Source of the DNA: Pseudomonas sp. GD04019
GTDB lineage: Bacteria > Pseudomonadota > Gammaproteobacteria > Pseudomonadales > Pseudomonadaceae
DNA length: 64,000 nt
Assembly: GCF_029837695.1 (NCBI RefSeq)
Contig: NZ_JAOEEA010000006.1
Coordinates: 124,001 to 188,000, forward strand
Direction of reading: 5' to 3'
Part shown: one piece after another, positions 1-8,851 of the stretch
How the letters are laid out: the number at the start of each line of letters is the position of its first letter
How positions within the stretch are numbered: the first letter of the stretch is position 1
Made by a program: the position numbers and the translations under genes
The notes under the pieces: model-generated
Told to the model about the DNA's origin: nothing
Databases searched by the model: none
What the model saw: only the letters and a program-made list of their open reading frames with translations

Positions 1-623
1 GAATAGTTGCGGCGCACTTCCTCGCCCTCCAGCTCGAGGCGCAGGCCGATGTACTGGCCGGGGATGAAGTCTAGAATCGCGCCGCCATCGACCGGCTGCA
101 GATGGAACGAGGTGATCTCCTCGCTCTCGCGCACCTTGCGCGCCACGCGGAAGGCCCGCGCGCCACGCCAGCCACCCTCGGCACGCTCGCTGGCGGAGTA
201 AACCTCTTCCTCGGCGCCGATCAGCAGGTCGGCCAGCTGGCCGTAGGCGGCGGCCCAGGCGGCGATCACCTCATCGGTAGCGACCTCGGCGCCGAGCACC
301 TCGCGGATCGCGCGCAGCAGGCAGCTGCCGACGATCGGGTAATGCTCGGGAAGGATCTGCAGCGACACATGCTTCTGCACGATCTGCCCGACCAGCGGAC
401 CGAGGGCCTGCAGGCGGTCGATGTGCTTGGCATACATCAGCACGCCGTTGGCCAGGGCCCGCGGCTGGTCGCCGCTGGCCTGATGCGCCTGGTTAAACAG
501 CGGGCGCACCTGCGGATATTCGCCGAGCATCATGCGGTAGAAATGGGTGGTCAGGGCCTCGCCGCCACTTTCCAGCAGGGGCACGGTGGCCTTGACGAGA
601 GCGATGTGTTCGTTGGACAACAT
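1..623 (-). CDS. fhp: Flavohaemoprotein / nitric oxide dioxygenase, C-terminal part cut off by window edge
   Basis: Visible are the first ~207 residues: a globin domain (about 1-140, starting MLSNEHIALVKATVP, with the distal/proximal haem-pocket region and the HVSLQI and EHYPIVG segments) followed by the start of a ferredoxin-reductase FAD domain ending at the window edge in a GQYIGL...RRNYS flavin-binding segment. Family members oxidise NO to nitrate with O2 and NAD(P)H in the cytoplasm. The gene is divergent from a NorR-type activator, with a sigma-54-like promoter and three NorR-like sites between them, the usual arrangement for NO-induced fhp in Pseudomonas. The NAD-binding half lies outside the window. 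Confidence 0.95.
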   Translation of the reverse strand, partial: MLSNEHIALVKATVPLLESGGEALTTHFYRMMLGEYPQVRPLFNQAHQASGDQPRALANGVLMYAKHIDRLQALGPLVGQIVQKHVSLQILPEHYPIVGSCLLRAIREVLGAEVATDEVIAAWAAAYGQLADLLIGAEEEVYSASERAEGGWRGARAFRVARKVRESEEITSFHLQPVDGGAILDFIPGQYIGLRLELEGEEVRRNY

Positions 624-666
624 ATGGGTATTCCTCTTGCACGCAGGGTTTTTCTGCGGAGGGAAT

Positions 667-682
667 ATCAGTATTCGTGCCA
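667..682 (-). promoter_or_regulatory. Sigma-54-type promoter of fhp
   Basis: On the minus strand the sequence reads TGGCACG-AATA-CTGAT. The -24 element is perfect; the -12 element has GA instead of the usual GC. It lies about 44 bases upstream of the fhp ATG. NorR-family activators work only with sigma-54, so a promoter of this type is expected here. Confidence 0.7.
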
Positions 683-723
683 GACTATTTATCTTTATAA
701 ATCATATATTTATTGCATAAATA

Positions 724-764
724 GTCGATAAGACAACGTGTCATACCGACATCATGGAGTCATG

Positions 765-769
<5 letters not shown>
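724..769. promoter_or_regulatory. Three NorR enhancer-like sites (GT-N7-AC)
   Basis: GTCGATAAGAC (724-734), GTCATACCGAC (740-750) and GTCATGATGAC (759-769) all fit GT-N7-AC, the core known for E. coli NorR, where three sites also precede norVW. Their centres lie roughly 60-95 bp upstream of the fhp -12 element. The third site covers the norR start codon, so the activator may also repress its own gene. Confidence 0.7.
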
Positions 770-2326
<1,557 letters not shown>

Positions 2327-2330
<4 letters not shown>

Positions 2331-2381
2331 GGGTGGGGATGTGAAGGCGGGCTGCCCGCTGCGCGGGCGCGGCCACCCTAC
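2327..2381. repeat. GTA(A)GGGTGG...CCACCCTAC inverted-repeat element
   Basis: Terminal arms GTAAGGGTGG (2327-2336) and CCACCCTAC (2373-2381) flank an internal GCGGGC-T-GCCCGC hairpin (2347-2359). The left arm contains the TAA stop of norR. It resembles the element at 38809-38869. Confidence 0.55.
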
Positions 2382-2463
2382 GCCGGGCGCCCACTCGGTA
2401 CTGGATGCGGCGCTTGGGTAGCGCCTGCCGCTCGCCGCAGGCAGCACACCGAAGCAGGCAACG

Positions 2464-3690
2464 TCAGCCGAAGAACCAGTAGCAGATCAGGATCGAGGCG
2501 ATCACTCCGACCAGGTCGGCGAACAGGGCGCAGCCCACCGCATGGCGGGCGCGCTGGATGCCGACCGAGCCGAAGTACACGGCCAGCACGTAGAAGGTGG
2601 TCTCGGTGCTGCCCTGCATGGTCGCCGCGATCAGCGCCGGGAAGCTGTCCACGCCCTGGGTCTGCATGGTCTCGATCAGCATGGCCCGCGCCGCGCTGCC
2701 GGAGAATGGCTTGACCAGGCCGGTGGGCAGCGCCTCGACGAAGCGGCTGTCCCAGCCCAGGCCCTCGACGCACCAGCGGATGCCGTCGAGCAGCACGTCG
2801 AGCGCCCCCGAGGCCCGCAGCACGCCGACCGCGCAGAGCATGGCGACCAGGTAGGGCAGCAGGTTCTTGGCCACCTCGAACCCTTCCTTGGCGCCCTCGA
2901 CGAAGCTCTCGTACACCGGCACGCGCTTCAGTGCACCGAGCAGCAGGAAGCACAAGATCAGACCGAACAGGGTGAGGTTGCCGAGCAGCGACGACAGCGC
3001 GGTCAGCGCGGTGGCGGAGAGGCCGGCGAGGATCGCCATAAAGCCGCCGATCAACAGTGCGGCGCCGCCGAACCAGGCCAGCAGCACCGGGTCCCACAGG
3101 CGCAGGCGCTGCATCACACCCACCGCCAGCAGGGCGCTGAGGGTGGACACGGCATTGGCCAGGAGGATCGGCAGGAACACCAGGGCCGGGTCTTCCGCCC
3201 CCTGCTGCGCGCGGTACATGAAGATCGACACCGGCAGCAGGACGAACGACGAGGCGTTCATCACCATGAACAGCACCTGGGCGTTGGTCGCCGAGGTGGG
3301 ATTAGGGTTGAGTTCCTGCAGCGCCTTCATCGCGCGCAGGCCGATGGGCGTGGCGGCGTTGTCCAGGCCAAGGCCGTTGGCGGTGAAGCTGAGGGTGACC
3401 AGGCCGAGCGAGTGGTGGCCGCGCGGCACATCCGGCATCAGCCGGGCGAACAGCGGGCCGAGCAGGCGTGCCAGCACCTCGACCAGCCCGGCCTTCTCGG
3501 CGATGCGCAGGAAGCCGAGCCACAGGGTGAGCGTGCCGAACAGCAGGATCATCACATCGACGGAGGTCTTGGCCATGGTGAACAGGCTTTCCACCATAGC
3601 CGCCCACACCGCGGCATCCCCGCCTATCCAACGCATCGCAGCGGCCAGCGCGGCCACCACGAAGAATCCCAGCCACAGGCCGTTGAGCAT
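2464..3690 (-). CDS. Fused SpmA/SpmB-like nucleoside-recognition membrane protein
   Basis: A 408-residue inner-membrane protein with about ten hydrophobic segments. Two homologous gate-type (nucleoside recognition) halves can be seen. The first contains FTANGLGLDNAATPIGLRAM and the second the KPFSGSAARA...MQGSTETTFYVLAVYF signature, which match SpmA and SpmB respectively; in Pseudomonas the two are commonly fused. The substrate is not established. The start at MLNGLWLGFF is supported by GGGGGA upstream; an in-frame extension to 3756 lacks such a site. It stands alone on the minus strand. Confidence 0.85.
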   Translation of the reverse strand: MLNGLWLGFFVVAALAAAMRWIGGDAAVWAAMVESLFTMAKTSVDVMILLFGTLTLWLGFLRIAEKAGLVEVLARLLGPLFARLMPDVPRGHHSLGLVTLSFTANGLGLDNAATPIGLRAMKALQELNPNPTSATNAQVLFMVMNASSFVLLPVSIFMYRAQQGAEDPALVFLPILLANAVSTLSALLAVGVMQRLRLWDPVLLAWFGGAALLIGGFMAILAGLSATALTALSSLLGNLTLFGLILCFLLLGALKRVPVYESFVEGAKEGFEVAKNLLPYLVAMLCAVGVLRASGALDVLLDGIRWCVEGLGWDSRFVEALPTGLVKPFSGSAARAMLIETMQTQGVDSFPALIAATMQGSTETTFYVLAVYFGSVGIQRARHAVGCALFADLVGVIASILICYWFFG

Positions 3691-3778
3691 CGTCAGTTCC
3701 CCCGTTCGGAGGCCGATGATAACGGTCAGACCGGAACGCGGCGAGCGCCGCCACAAATAGCCGGTGCCGAAATGAACG

Positions 3779-3824
3779 CGGCGTAAGCGCCGCCTTCCCG
3801 AGGGAAATGGCGGCGCTTACGCCG
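3779..3824. repeat. Perfect 16-bp inverted repeat with a nested hairpin
   Basis: CGGCGTAAGCGCCGCC (3779-3794) is the exact reverse complement of 3809-3824, and the 14-base interior is itself the palindrome TTCCCGAGGGAA plus AT. The whole 46 bases can fold into one long hairpin. There is no T-run, so it is not a clear terminator. It lies between the DUF1328 operon and the promoter region of the SpmAB-like gene. Confidence 0.7.
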
Positions 3825-3946
3825 ACGTTGCGACCTGACCCGGCCCTTGCGGGGGTCCTCCCTGTACCCCTAGGTCACTCCGGCAAGCAGAGCGTCCCGA
3901 CCCCTGGTCATGCGCGCGGATAGCGCGCGCCTCCTCTCACGGAACG

Positions 3947-4108
3947 TCAGGGAGCCCTGCGTCCGAAGACCATGGATACGATGAACATCACCAAGAAGAC
4001 CACGAAGAGAATCTTCGCGATGCCCGTGGCGGTGCCGGCGATGCCACCGAAGCCAAGAACTGCGGCGATGATGGCAATGATCAGAAATGTAATAGCCCAA
4101 CTCAGCAT
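3947..4108 (-). CDS. Small membrane protein UPF0391 / DUF1328 (YtjA type)
   Basis: A 53-residue protein starting [20 protein letters not shown], with two hydrophobic helices separated by a glycine-rich turn ([14 protein letters not shown]) and a short basic C-terminus (GRRAP). This is the family signature of UPF0391. The function is unknown; members are often stress-induced. The start is set by AAGGAG eight bases upstream. It is the last gene of a leftward run with the 43-residue ORF and the PA2169-type gene; an orthologue lies next to algB in P. aeruginosa. Confidence 0.88.
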   Translation of the reverse strand: MLSWAITFLIIAIIAAVLGFGGIAGTATGIAKILFVVFLVMFIVSMVFGRRAP

Positions 4109-4142
4109 GATGGCGTCTCCTTCTATTTCAACATCCCAGAGG

Positions 4143-4274
4143 TCAGACCAGGTCGTCGGCCGGTCCATCCTCGGATTCGGTATCCAGACTGAAGAACATG
4201 GCTCGCCCCAGACTCACGACGCTGCCTACAACACCGAACACGGCAACCAGCAAAGCAAGGATCGGGATGAGCAT
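4143..4274 (-). CDS. Short membrane peptide (43 aa), hypothetical
   Basis: The minus strand encodes [20 protein letters not shown] followed by an acidic tail ([12 protein letters not shown]). It has one predicted N-terminal transmembrane helix and a soluble acidic C-terminus. An AGGAG site stands 8 bases before this ATG; an ATG two codons earlier (4280) is too close to it. It sits 41 bases after the PA2169-type gene and 34 bases before the DUF1328 gene, on the same strand and with similar base composition, which supports a real gene. I recognise no family. Confidence 0.6.
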   Translation of the reverse strand: MLIPILALLVAVFGVVGSVVSLGRAMFFSLDTESEDGPADDLV

Positions 4275-4315
4275 TTCCATATCTCCTCTGAATGTGAGGG
4301 GAGCTTTTCGGCTCC

Positions 4316-4750
4316 TTAGTTCAAGGTTCTTTTCAATTCGCTCATGCGTTCGTGGCTGGCACGCAGTTTCGGCACCTCCGGTGCCAGCACGGTACGCAGG
4401 TCGTCATCGGCTTCTTCCAGGGCTTCCTCGAAGGCATGCAGCAGGCGATCCTCGGCCGATTCCAACTCCGCCACATAGGTGGCCTCGCCGTCGCTCGCCA
4501 TGCGCGCACGGGTCTGCGCGTAGAGGCGGTGCAGGCTGCCGCTGAGGGTGCCGGACTCGGCCGGATAGTCGTGGTTTTCCGCGACCTTCAGCGCCAGGGC
4601 CTGGATGATGCCGACCTTGGCCTGGGCCATGTCATGGAACACTGCCTTGAGGCGCTGGTCTTCCACGGCGGCCTCCGCGTGCCGATAGAAGTGCTCACCG
4701 TCGCGGGTGATCTCTATCAGCTGGTTGAGCACGTTGGCTTGACTGGTCAT
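4316..4750 (-). CDS. PA2169-family four-helix-bundle protein (DUF2383)
   Basis: A 144-residue acidic, all-helical protein (MTSQANVLNQLIEITRDGEHFY...ASHERMSELKRTLN). It has the ferritin-like helix pattern of the PA2169/DUF2383 family, with conserved Glu/His positions such as DGEHFYRHAE and SHERM. Family members are small stress-associated proteins of unclear role. The start at MTSQ is preferred because GGAGAG precedes it; an ATG four codons earlier overlaps that site. It heads a leftward operon and is divergent from algB, with a sigma-54-like element at 4792-4807. Confidence 0.85.
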   Translation of the reverse strand: MTSQANVLNQLIEITRDGEHFYRHAEAAVEDQRLKAVFHDMAQAKVGIIQALALKVAENHDYPAESGTLSGSLHRLYAQTRARMASDGEATYVAELESAEDRLLHAFEEALEEADDDLRTVLAPEVPKLRASHERMSELKRTLN

Positions 4751-4791
4751 GTCGCTCTCCATCGGCGGATCGTCCGCCCTGAGCTGGTATT

Positions 4792-4807
4792 TTCAATTCG
4801 CATGCCA
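4792..4807 (-). promoter_or_regulatory. Candidate sigma-54 promoter of the PA2169-type operon
   Basis: The minus strand reads TGGCATG-CGAA-TTGAA, close to TGGCACR-N4-TTGCW, with GA in place of GC at -12. It lies 42 bases upstream of the ATG. A perfect palindrome (4901-4915) stands about 105 bp upstream, a usual enhancer distance. Confidence 0.45.
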
Positions 4808-4900
4808 AATTTTTATTATTAAAATTCCTTTATTTTCAATTACATAGAGAACAGCATCGGTTTCACAGGCATGCAGGCTGCAGGATCGTGCAAAAATATC

Positions 4901-4915
4901 CGTGCAACTTGCACG
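4901..4915. promoter_or_regulatory. Perfect palindrome CGTGCAA-C-TTGCACG, predicted AlgB operator
   Basis: A 7-1-7 perfect inverted repeat lies 49 bp upstream of the algB start, with a further ATCGTGCA half-site at 4885-4892. The same core (CGTGCAW-N-TTGCA) occurs twice upstream of the sigma-54 promoter at 8724-8739. I infer that AlgB binds it, controlling its own gene and the divergent small-protein operon. Confidence 0.5.
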
Positions 4916-4963
4916 AAACTTTCGAGACTAACCCTCAGGCCGACGCACCGAGAGAAGGAAAAG

Positions 4964-6316
4964 ATGCAAGAAGAAGCAGATAACAAAGGACGGATCCTGT
5001 TGGTGGATGACGAGTCCGCCATTCTCCGCACCTTCCGCTATTGCCTGGAGGACGATGGCTACAGTGTCGCCACCGCCAGCAGCGCCGCGCAGGCGGACAA
5101 TCTGCTGCTGCGCCAGGTCTTCGACCTGTGCTTCCTCGACCTGCGCCTGGGCGAAGACAGCGGCCTGGACCTGCTGGCGCAGATGCGTATCCAGGCGCCG
5201 TGGATGCGCGTGGTGATCATCACCGCCCACTCCGCGGTGGATACCGCGGTCGACGCCATCCAGGCCGGCGCAGCCGATTACCTGGTCAAACCCTGCTCTC
5301 CCGACCAGCTGCGCCTGGCCGCCGCCAAGCAGTTGGAGGTGCGCGCCCTGGCTGCGCGCCTGGAAGCCCTGGAAGGCGAAGTGCGCAAGGCCAAGGACGG
5401 ACTCGATTCGCACAGCCCGACGATGATGACCGTCCTGGAGACCGCACGGCAGGTCGCCACCACCGATGCCAATATCCTTATCCTCGGCGAGTCCGGCACC
5501 GGCAAGGGCGAGCTGGCGCGCGCCATCCACGGCTGGAGCCGCCGCGCCAAACGCACCTGCGTGACCATCAACTGCCCGTCGCTGACCGCCGAGCTGATGG
5601 AGAGCGAGCTGTTCGGCCACGCCCGCGGCTCCTTCACCGGCGCCAGCGAGAGCACCCAGGGGCGCGTCAGCCAGGCCGACGGCGGCACCCTGTTCCTCGA
5701 CGAAATCGGCGACTTCCCGCTGACCCTGCAGCCCAAGTTGCTGCGCTTTATCCAGGACAAGGAATATGAGCGGGTCGGCGACCCGGTGACTCGCCGCGCC
5801 GACGTGCGCATCGTCGCGGCCACCAACCTCGACCTGGACGAAATGGTGCGCGAGGGGCGCTTCCGCGAAGACCTGCTGTACCGCCTCAACGTCATCACCC
5901 TCAAGCTGCCGCCGCTGCGCGAGCGCCAGGAAGACGTACTGACCCTGGCCGAGCGCTTCCTCGCGCGCTTCGTCACCGACTACGGCCGCCCGGCCTGCGC
6001 CTTCAGCTCCGAGGCAATCGGCGCGCTGCAGGCCTACCATTGGCCGGGCAATATTCGCGAGCTGCGCAACGTGATCGAGCGCGCCAGCATCATTTGCCAG
6101 CACGACACCGTGGAGGTCAGCCACCTGGGCCTCGGCGGCAACGCCGAGAACAACAGCGGCGCGGCGCGGGTCGGCGCGCCGATGAGCCTGGAGGAGCTGG
6201 AGAAGGCGCATATCGCCGCCGTGCTGGCCAGCAGCAGCACCCTGGACCTGGCGGCCAAGACACTGGGCATAGACGCCTCCACGCTCTACCGTAAACGCAA
6301 GCAATACAACCTCTGA
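4964..6316 (+). CDS. algB: NtrC-family response regulator AlgB
   Basis: A 450-residue protein that reads as the P. aeruginosa AlgB orthologue along its length. The receiver domain (about 10-125) has phosphoacceptor D59 ([10 protein letters not shown]) and K109. The AAA+ domain has Walker A GESGTGKG (175-182) and Walker [10 protein letters not shown], and a Fis-type helix-turn-helix ([20 protein letters not shown]) ends the protein. AlgB is needed for alginate (algD) expression and is controlled by KinB. The sigma-54 contact loop reads GSFTGA (222-227) rather than GAFTGA. The start is set by AGAAGGAA before ATG 4964. kinB follows after 12 bases. Confidence 0.96.
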   Translation: MQEEADNKGRILLVDDESAILRTFRYCLEDDGYSVATASSAAQADNLLLRQVFDLCFLDLRLGEDSGLDLLAQMRIQAPWMRVVIITAHSAVDTAVDAIQAGAADYLVKPCSPDQLRLAAAKQLEVRALAARLEALEGEVRKAKDGLDSHSPTMMTVLETARQVATTDANILILGESGTGKGELARAIHGWSRRAKRTCVTINCPSLTAELMESELFGHARGSFTGASESTQGRVSQADGGTLFLDEIGDFPLTLQPKLLRFIQDKEYERVGDPVTRRADVRIVAATNLDLDEMVREGRFREDLLYRLNVITLKLPPLRERQEDVLTLAERFLARFVTDYGRPACAFSSEAIGALQAYHWPGNIRELRNVIERASIICQHDTVEVSHLGLGGNAENNSGAARVGAPMSLEELEKAHIAAVLASSSTLDLAAKTLGIDASTLYRKRKQYNL

Positions 6317-6328
6317 CCTGGGGCATCC

Positions 6329-8152
6329 ATGAAGCTGCCGATGAGGCTCCGCACTCGCCTGTTCCTCAGCATCTCGGCGCTGATCACCGTGGCATTGCTG
6401 GGGCTGCTGCTCGGTCTGTTCAGCGTCACGCAGATGGCACGCAGCCAGAGCGACCTGATCCAGCGTGGTTTCAGCGCCGTGCAGATCAGCCAGAAGCTGC
6501 GCCAGCACCTGGGCGACGAGCTGTTGTTGCTGGTCGATGACGACCGGCCCGACCCCGCGCGCCTCGCCCAGGTCCACCAACGCTTCCTCGACACCCTCGA
6601 ACAGGGCTTCAACGCCGGGCTGGGGCGGCGCTACGAAGACGGCCTGCGCGAATCCGCTGCCCTGTACGACGAGATGCAGCGGGTGGTGCAGAGCAGCACA
6701 CCGGCCGGCGAGGTGCCCCACAACCTGGCCCGCTACGAGTCCTTCACCGCCGCATTCGAGCGCCTGCGCGATCAGATCCGTAGCGAGCAGGACCAGGTGG
6801 TGAGTCGGGTCATCGAGAACGAGCGCAGGGCCGGCGAACGCTCGCGACTGATCGCCGTGTTGCTCGGCCTCATGGGCCTGTCGGTGCTGGGCATCGGCGT
6901 GCTCACCGCCAACGGCATCGCCCGCCGCTTCGGCGCGCCGATCGACCTGCTGGCACGCGCCGCCGACCAAGTCGGTCTCGGCCAGTACGACGTGGTCCTG
7001 CCGGTATCGCCGGTGGTCGAACTGGCCGCCCTCAGCCGGCGCTTCGGCCTGATGACCGAGGCCCTGCGCCAGTACCACTCCAGCAACCTCAGCCAGTTGC
7101 TGAACAGCGAGGGACGCCTGAAGGCCGTGCTCGATAGCATCGATGACGGCCTGGTGATCCTCGACGCCCACGGCCGCATCGAGCATGCCAACCCGGTGGC
7201 CCTGCGCCAGCTGTCGTGGAGCGCCGAGGTGATCGGCCAGCCGATCGGCCCGCTGCTGCCGGGCCACGCGGTAGACGAGGCGTTGCGACAGGTGCTGGCC
7301 GGCGAATTGCTGCGCCAGCAGCCGGCCGACCTGCAGATCGACCGCAACGGCGACCAGCGCCTGCTGGCCTGGGCGCTGACGCCGGTGCAGTTGCACGAGG
7401 GCGGCAGCGTCGGCGCGGTGATGGTGCTGCGCGACGTCACCGAGCAGCGCGCCTTCGAGCGCGTGCGCAGCGAGTTCATCCTGCGCGCCTCCCACGAACT
7501 GCGCACCCCGATCACCGGCATCCACATGGCTTTCAGCCTGCTACGCGAGCGCCTGCCGGCGCAACTGGGCAGCCGCGAGCAGGACCTGATGCGCACCGTC
7601 GACGAGGAGATGCGCCGGCTGGTGCAGCTGATCGACGACCTGTTGAACTTCTCCCGCTACCAGAACGGCCTGCAGACCCTGCGCCGGGTTCCCTGCGACC
7701 TCGCCCAGCTGATCGAGCAGGCCCGCGAGCGCTTCGCCGACGAAGCCCTGGAGCGCGGCCTGACCCTCACCAGCGAGGCGCATGGGCCGCTGCCACAGCT
7801 GAGTGTGGACGTGCAGCAGCTGGAACGGGTGCTGAACAATCTGCTCAGCAATGCGATGCGCCACAGCAACCCGGGCGGCGAAGTACAGCTGCAGGTCCGC
7901 CGCCATGGCGAGCAGGTGATTCTCAGCGTTCAGGACCGCGGCGAGGGTATCGACTTCGGCCAACAGGGGCGCATCTTCGAACCCTTCGTCCAGGTCGGCC
8001 GGCGCAAGGGCGGTGTCGGCCTGGGCCTGGCGCTGGCGCGCGAGATCGTGCAGCTGCATGGCGGGCGCATCGGGGTGTATTCGCGCCCCGGCCAGGGTGC
8101 CAACTTCTACCTCAGCCTGCCGGCGGTGCAGACAGCAGTAAGCCGCCCGTAG
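6329..8152 (+). CDS. kinB: Sensor histidine kinase/phosphatase KinB
   Basis: A 607-residue inner-membrane kinase. TM1 spans about 12-32, followed by a roughly 140-residue periplasmic helical sensor and TM2 (about 174-196). Then come HAMP (about 197-250), PAS (about 262-375, ILDAHGRIEHANPVALRQL), HisKA with H389 (RASHELRTPITG) and an HATPase domain (N-box NLLSNAMRH, G-boxes DRGEGID and GVGLGLAL). It matches P. aeruginosa KinB, which acts mainly as a phosphatase restraining AlgB. It forms an operon with algB. The periplasmic part is the least similar to the P. aeruginosa protein as I remember it, as expected for a sensor domain. Confidence 0.96.
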   Translation: MKLPMRLRTRLFLSISALITVALLGLLLGLFSVTQMARSQSDLIQRGFSAVQISQKLRQHLGDELLLLVDDDRPDPARLAQVHQRFLDTLEQGFNAGLGRRYEDGLRESAALYDEMQRVVQSSTPAGEVPHNLARYESFTAAFERLRDQIRSEQDQVVSRVIENERRAGERSRLIAVLLGLMGLSVLGIGVLTANGIARRFGAPIDLLARAADQVGLGQYDVVLPVSPVVELAALSRRFGLMTEALRQYHSSNLSQLLNSEGRLKAVLDSIDDGLVILDAHGRIEHANPVALRQLSWSAEVIGQPIGPLLPGHAVDEALRQVLAGELLRQQPADLQIDRNGDQRLLAWALTPVQLHEGGSVGAVMVLRDVTEQRAFERVRSEFILRASHELRTPITGIHMAFSLLRERLPAQLGSREQDLMRTVDEEMRRLVQLIDDLLNFSRYQNGLQTLRRVPCDLAQLIEQARERFADEALERGLTLTSEAHGPLPQLSVDVQQLERVLNNLLSNAMRHSNPGGEVQLQVRRHGEQVILSVQDRGEGIDFGQQGRIFEPFVQVGRRKGGVGLGLALAREIVQLHGGRIGVYSRPGQGANFYLSLPAVQTAVSRP

Positions 8153-8178
8153 GCGGCTCACGGTGAAGCTCGGCTTGC

Positions 8179-8364
8179 TTAGCGCAGGATGGGATCGAAC
8201 TTGAAGCGACGGCCCGCCATCAGCGCGATGAGGAAGGCGGTGCCGAAGAAGCCGGTACAGCACTTGAGTGCCAGCGTCGGGGTCTCTTCCAGTCCAGGGA
8301 TCAGCCACAGCGGGGCCAGGCTCATCAGGGTCATGATCATCAGGAATACGGCGCTTCGAGACAT
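8179..8364 (-). CDS. Small two-helix membrane protein, hypothetical
   Basis: A 61-residue protein (MSRSAVFLMIMTLMSLAPLW...KFDPILR) with two hydrophobic segments, about 5-20 and 35-50, the second following a CC pair, and a basic C-terminus. AGGAG eight bases upstream supports the start. It lies 18 bases downstream of the 98-residue secreted protein on the same strand, so both probably share the sigma-54 promoter at 8724-8739. It converges with kinB. No family recognised. Confidence 0.75.
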   Translation of the reverse strand: MSRSAVFLMIMTLMSLAPLWLIPGLEETPTLALKCCTGFFGTAFLIALMAGRRFKFDPILR

Positions 8365-8382
8365 GCTGAGACTCCTGTCGGG

Positions 8383-8679
8383 TTAAAACACCCAGCGCGG
8401 GCTGCCGGTAGTAGGACGCGGCGGGCGCACGGCGGTGTCGGTTTCGTCGTCGGCGATCCGCACCCAGTGCTGATCTTCATGGGCGGCGCGGCTGGCCTGG
8501 CGGCGCAATTCGCCGAGGCCCTCCAGCAGGGTGCTACGGTCTTCGCTTACCAGGCTGGCGGAAACGGTCAGCTCGGCAGTCTTCGCGGCGGCACCGGCCG
8601 ATCCGGAGAATTCACTGGCATGAGCACCGTTGATTAGGAAAGCAGCTGCGCAGAACAGGCTCAGATGAACGGTGTGCAT
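8383..8679 (-). CDS. Small secreted protein (98 aa), hypothetical
   Basis: MHTVHLSLFCAAAFLINGAHA is a likely signal peptide cleaved after AHA, giving a roughly 77-residue periplasmic protein with a helical stretch (LLEGLGELRRQASRAAHED) and a proline-rich end (PPRPTTGSPRWVF). GGAG seven bases upstream sets the start. It is the first gene after the best sigma-54 promoter in the window, with two AlgB-like boxes upstream, so I infer AlgB control. The function is unknown. Confidence 0.75.
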   Translation of the reverse strand: MHTVHLSLFCAAAFLINGAHASEFSGSAGAAAKTAELTVSASLVSEDRSTLLEGLGELRRQASRAAHEDQHWVRIADDETDTAVRPPRPTTGSPRWVF

Positions 8680-8723
8680 GGCGCTTCTCCATCAGCGGAT
8701 CAATCGGGCTACGCGATTGAATC

Positions 8724-8739
8724 TGCAGCGCTCGTGCCA
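8724..8739 (-). promoter_or_regulatory. Strong sigma-54 promoter of the small secreted-protein operon
   Basis: The minus strand reads TGGCACG-AGCG-CTGCA with the exact GG-N10-GC spacing, about 45 bases upstream of the ATG at 8679. It is the best -24/-12 match in the window. AlgB is the nearest sigma-54 activator gene. Confidence 0.78.
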
Positions 8740-8811
8740 GCTTTTTTATTCCTAAAAAACCCTTATAAATCAACAACTTGAATTAAACCGCACCAGGCTG
8801 CGCCATGCGCT

Positions 8812-8851
8812 TTGCAAGATGCACGATTTCGGCAATTGCAATTTGCACGAT
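8812..8851. promoter_or_regulatory. Tandem AlgB-like enhancer boxes
   Basis: On the minus strand, ATCGTGCATCTTGCAA (8812-8827) and ATCGTGCAAATTGCAA (8836-8851) are two direct copies 24 bp apart, matching one side and the centre of the palindrome upstream of algB. They lie about 85-110 bp upstream of the sigma-54 promoter. The second box touches the stop codon of the receiver-kinase gene. Confidence 0.5.

Noticed and set aside
4928..7525. 865-codon open frame on the minus strand across algB-kinB
   Set aside because: It is an antisense shadow of two well-supported genes in GC-rich DNA, rich in Gln/Ala/His/Arg with no domain sense.
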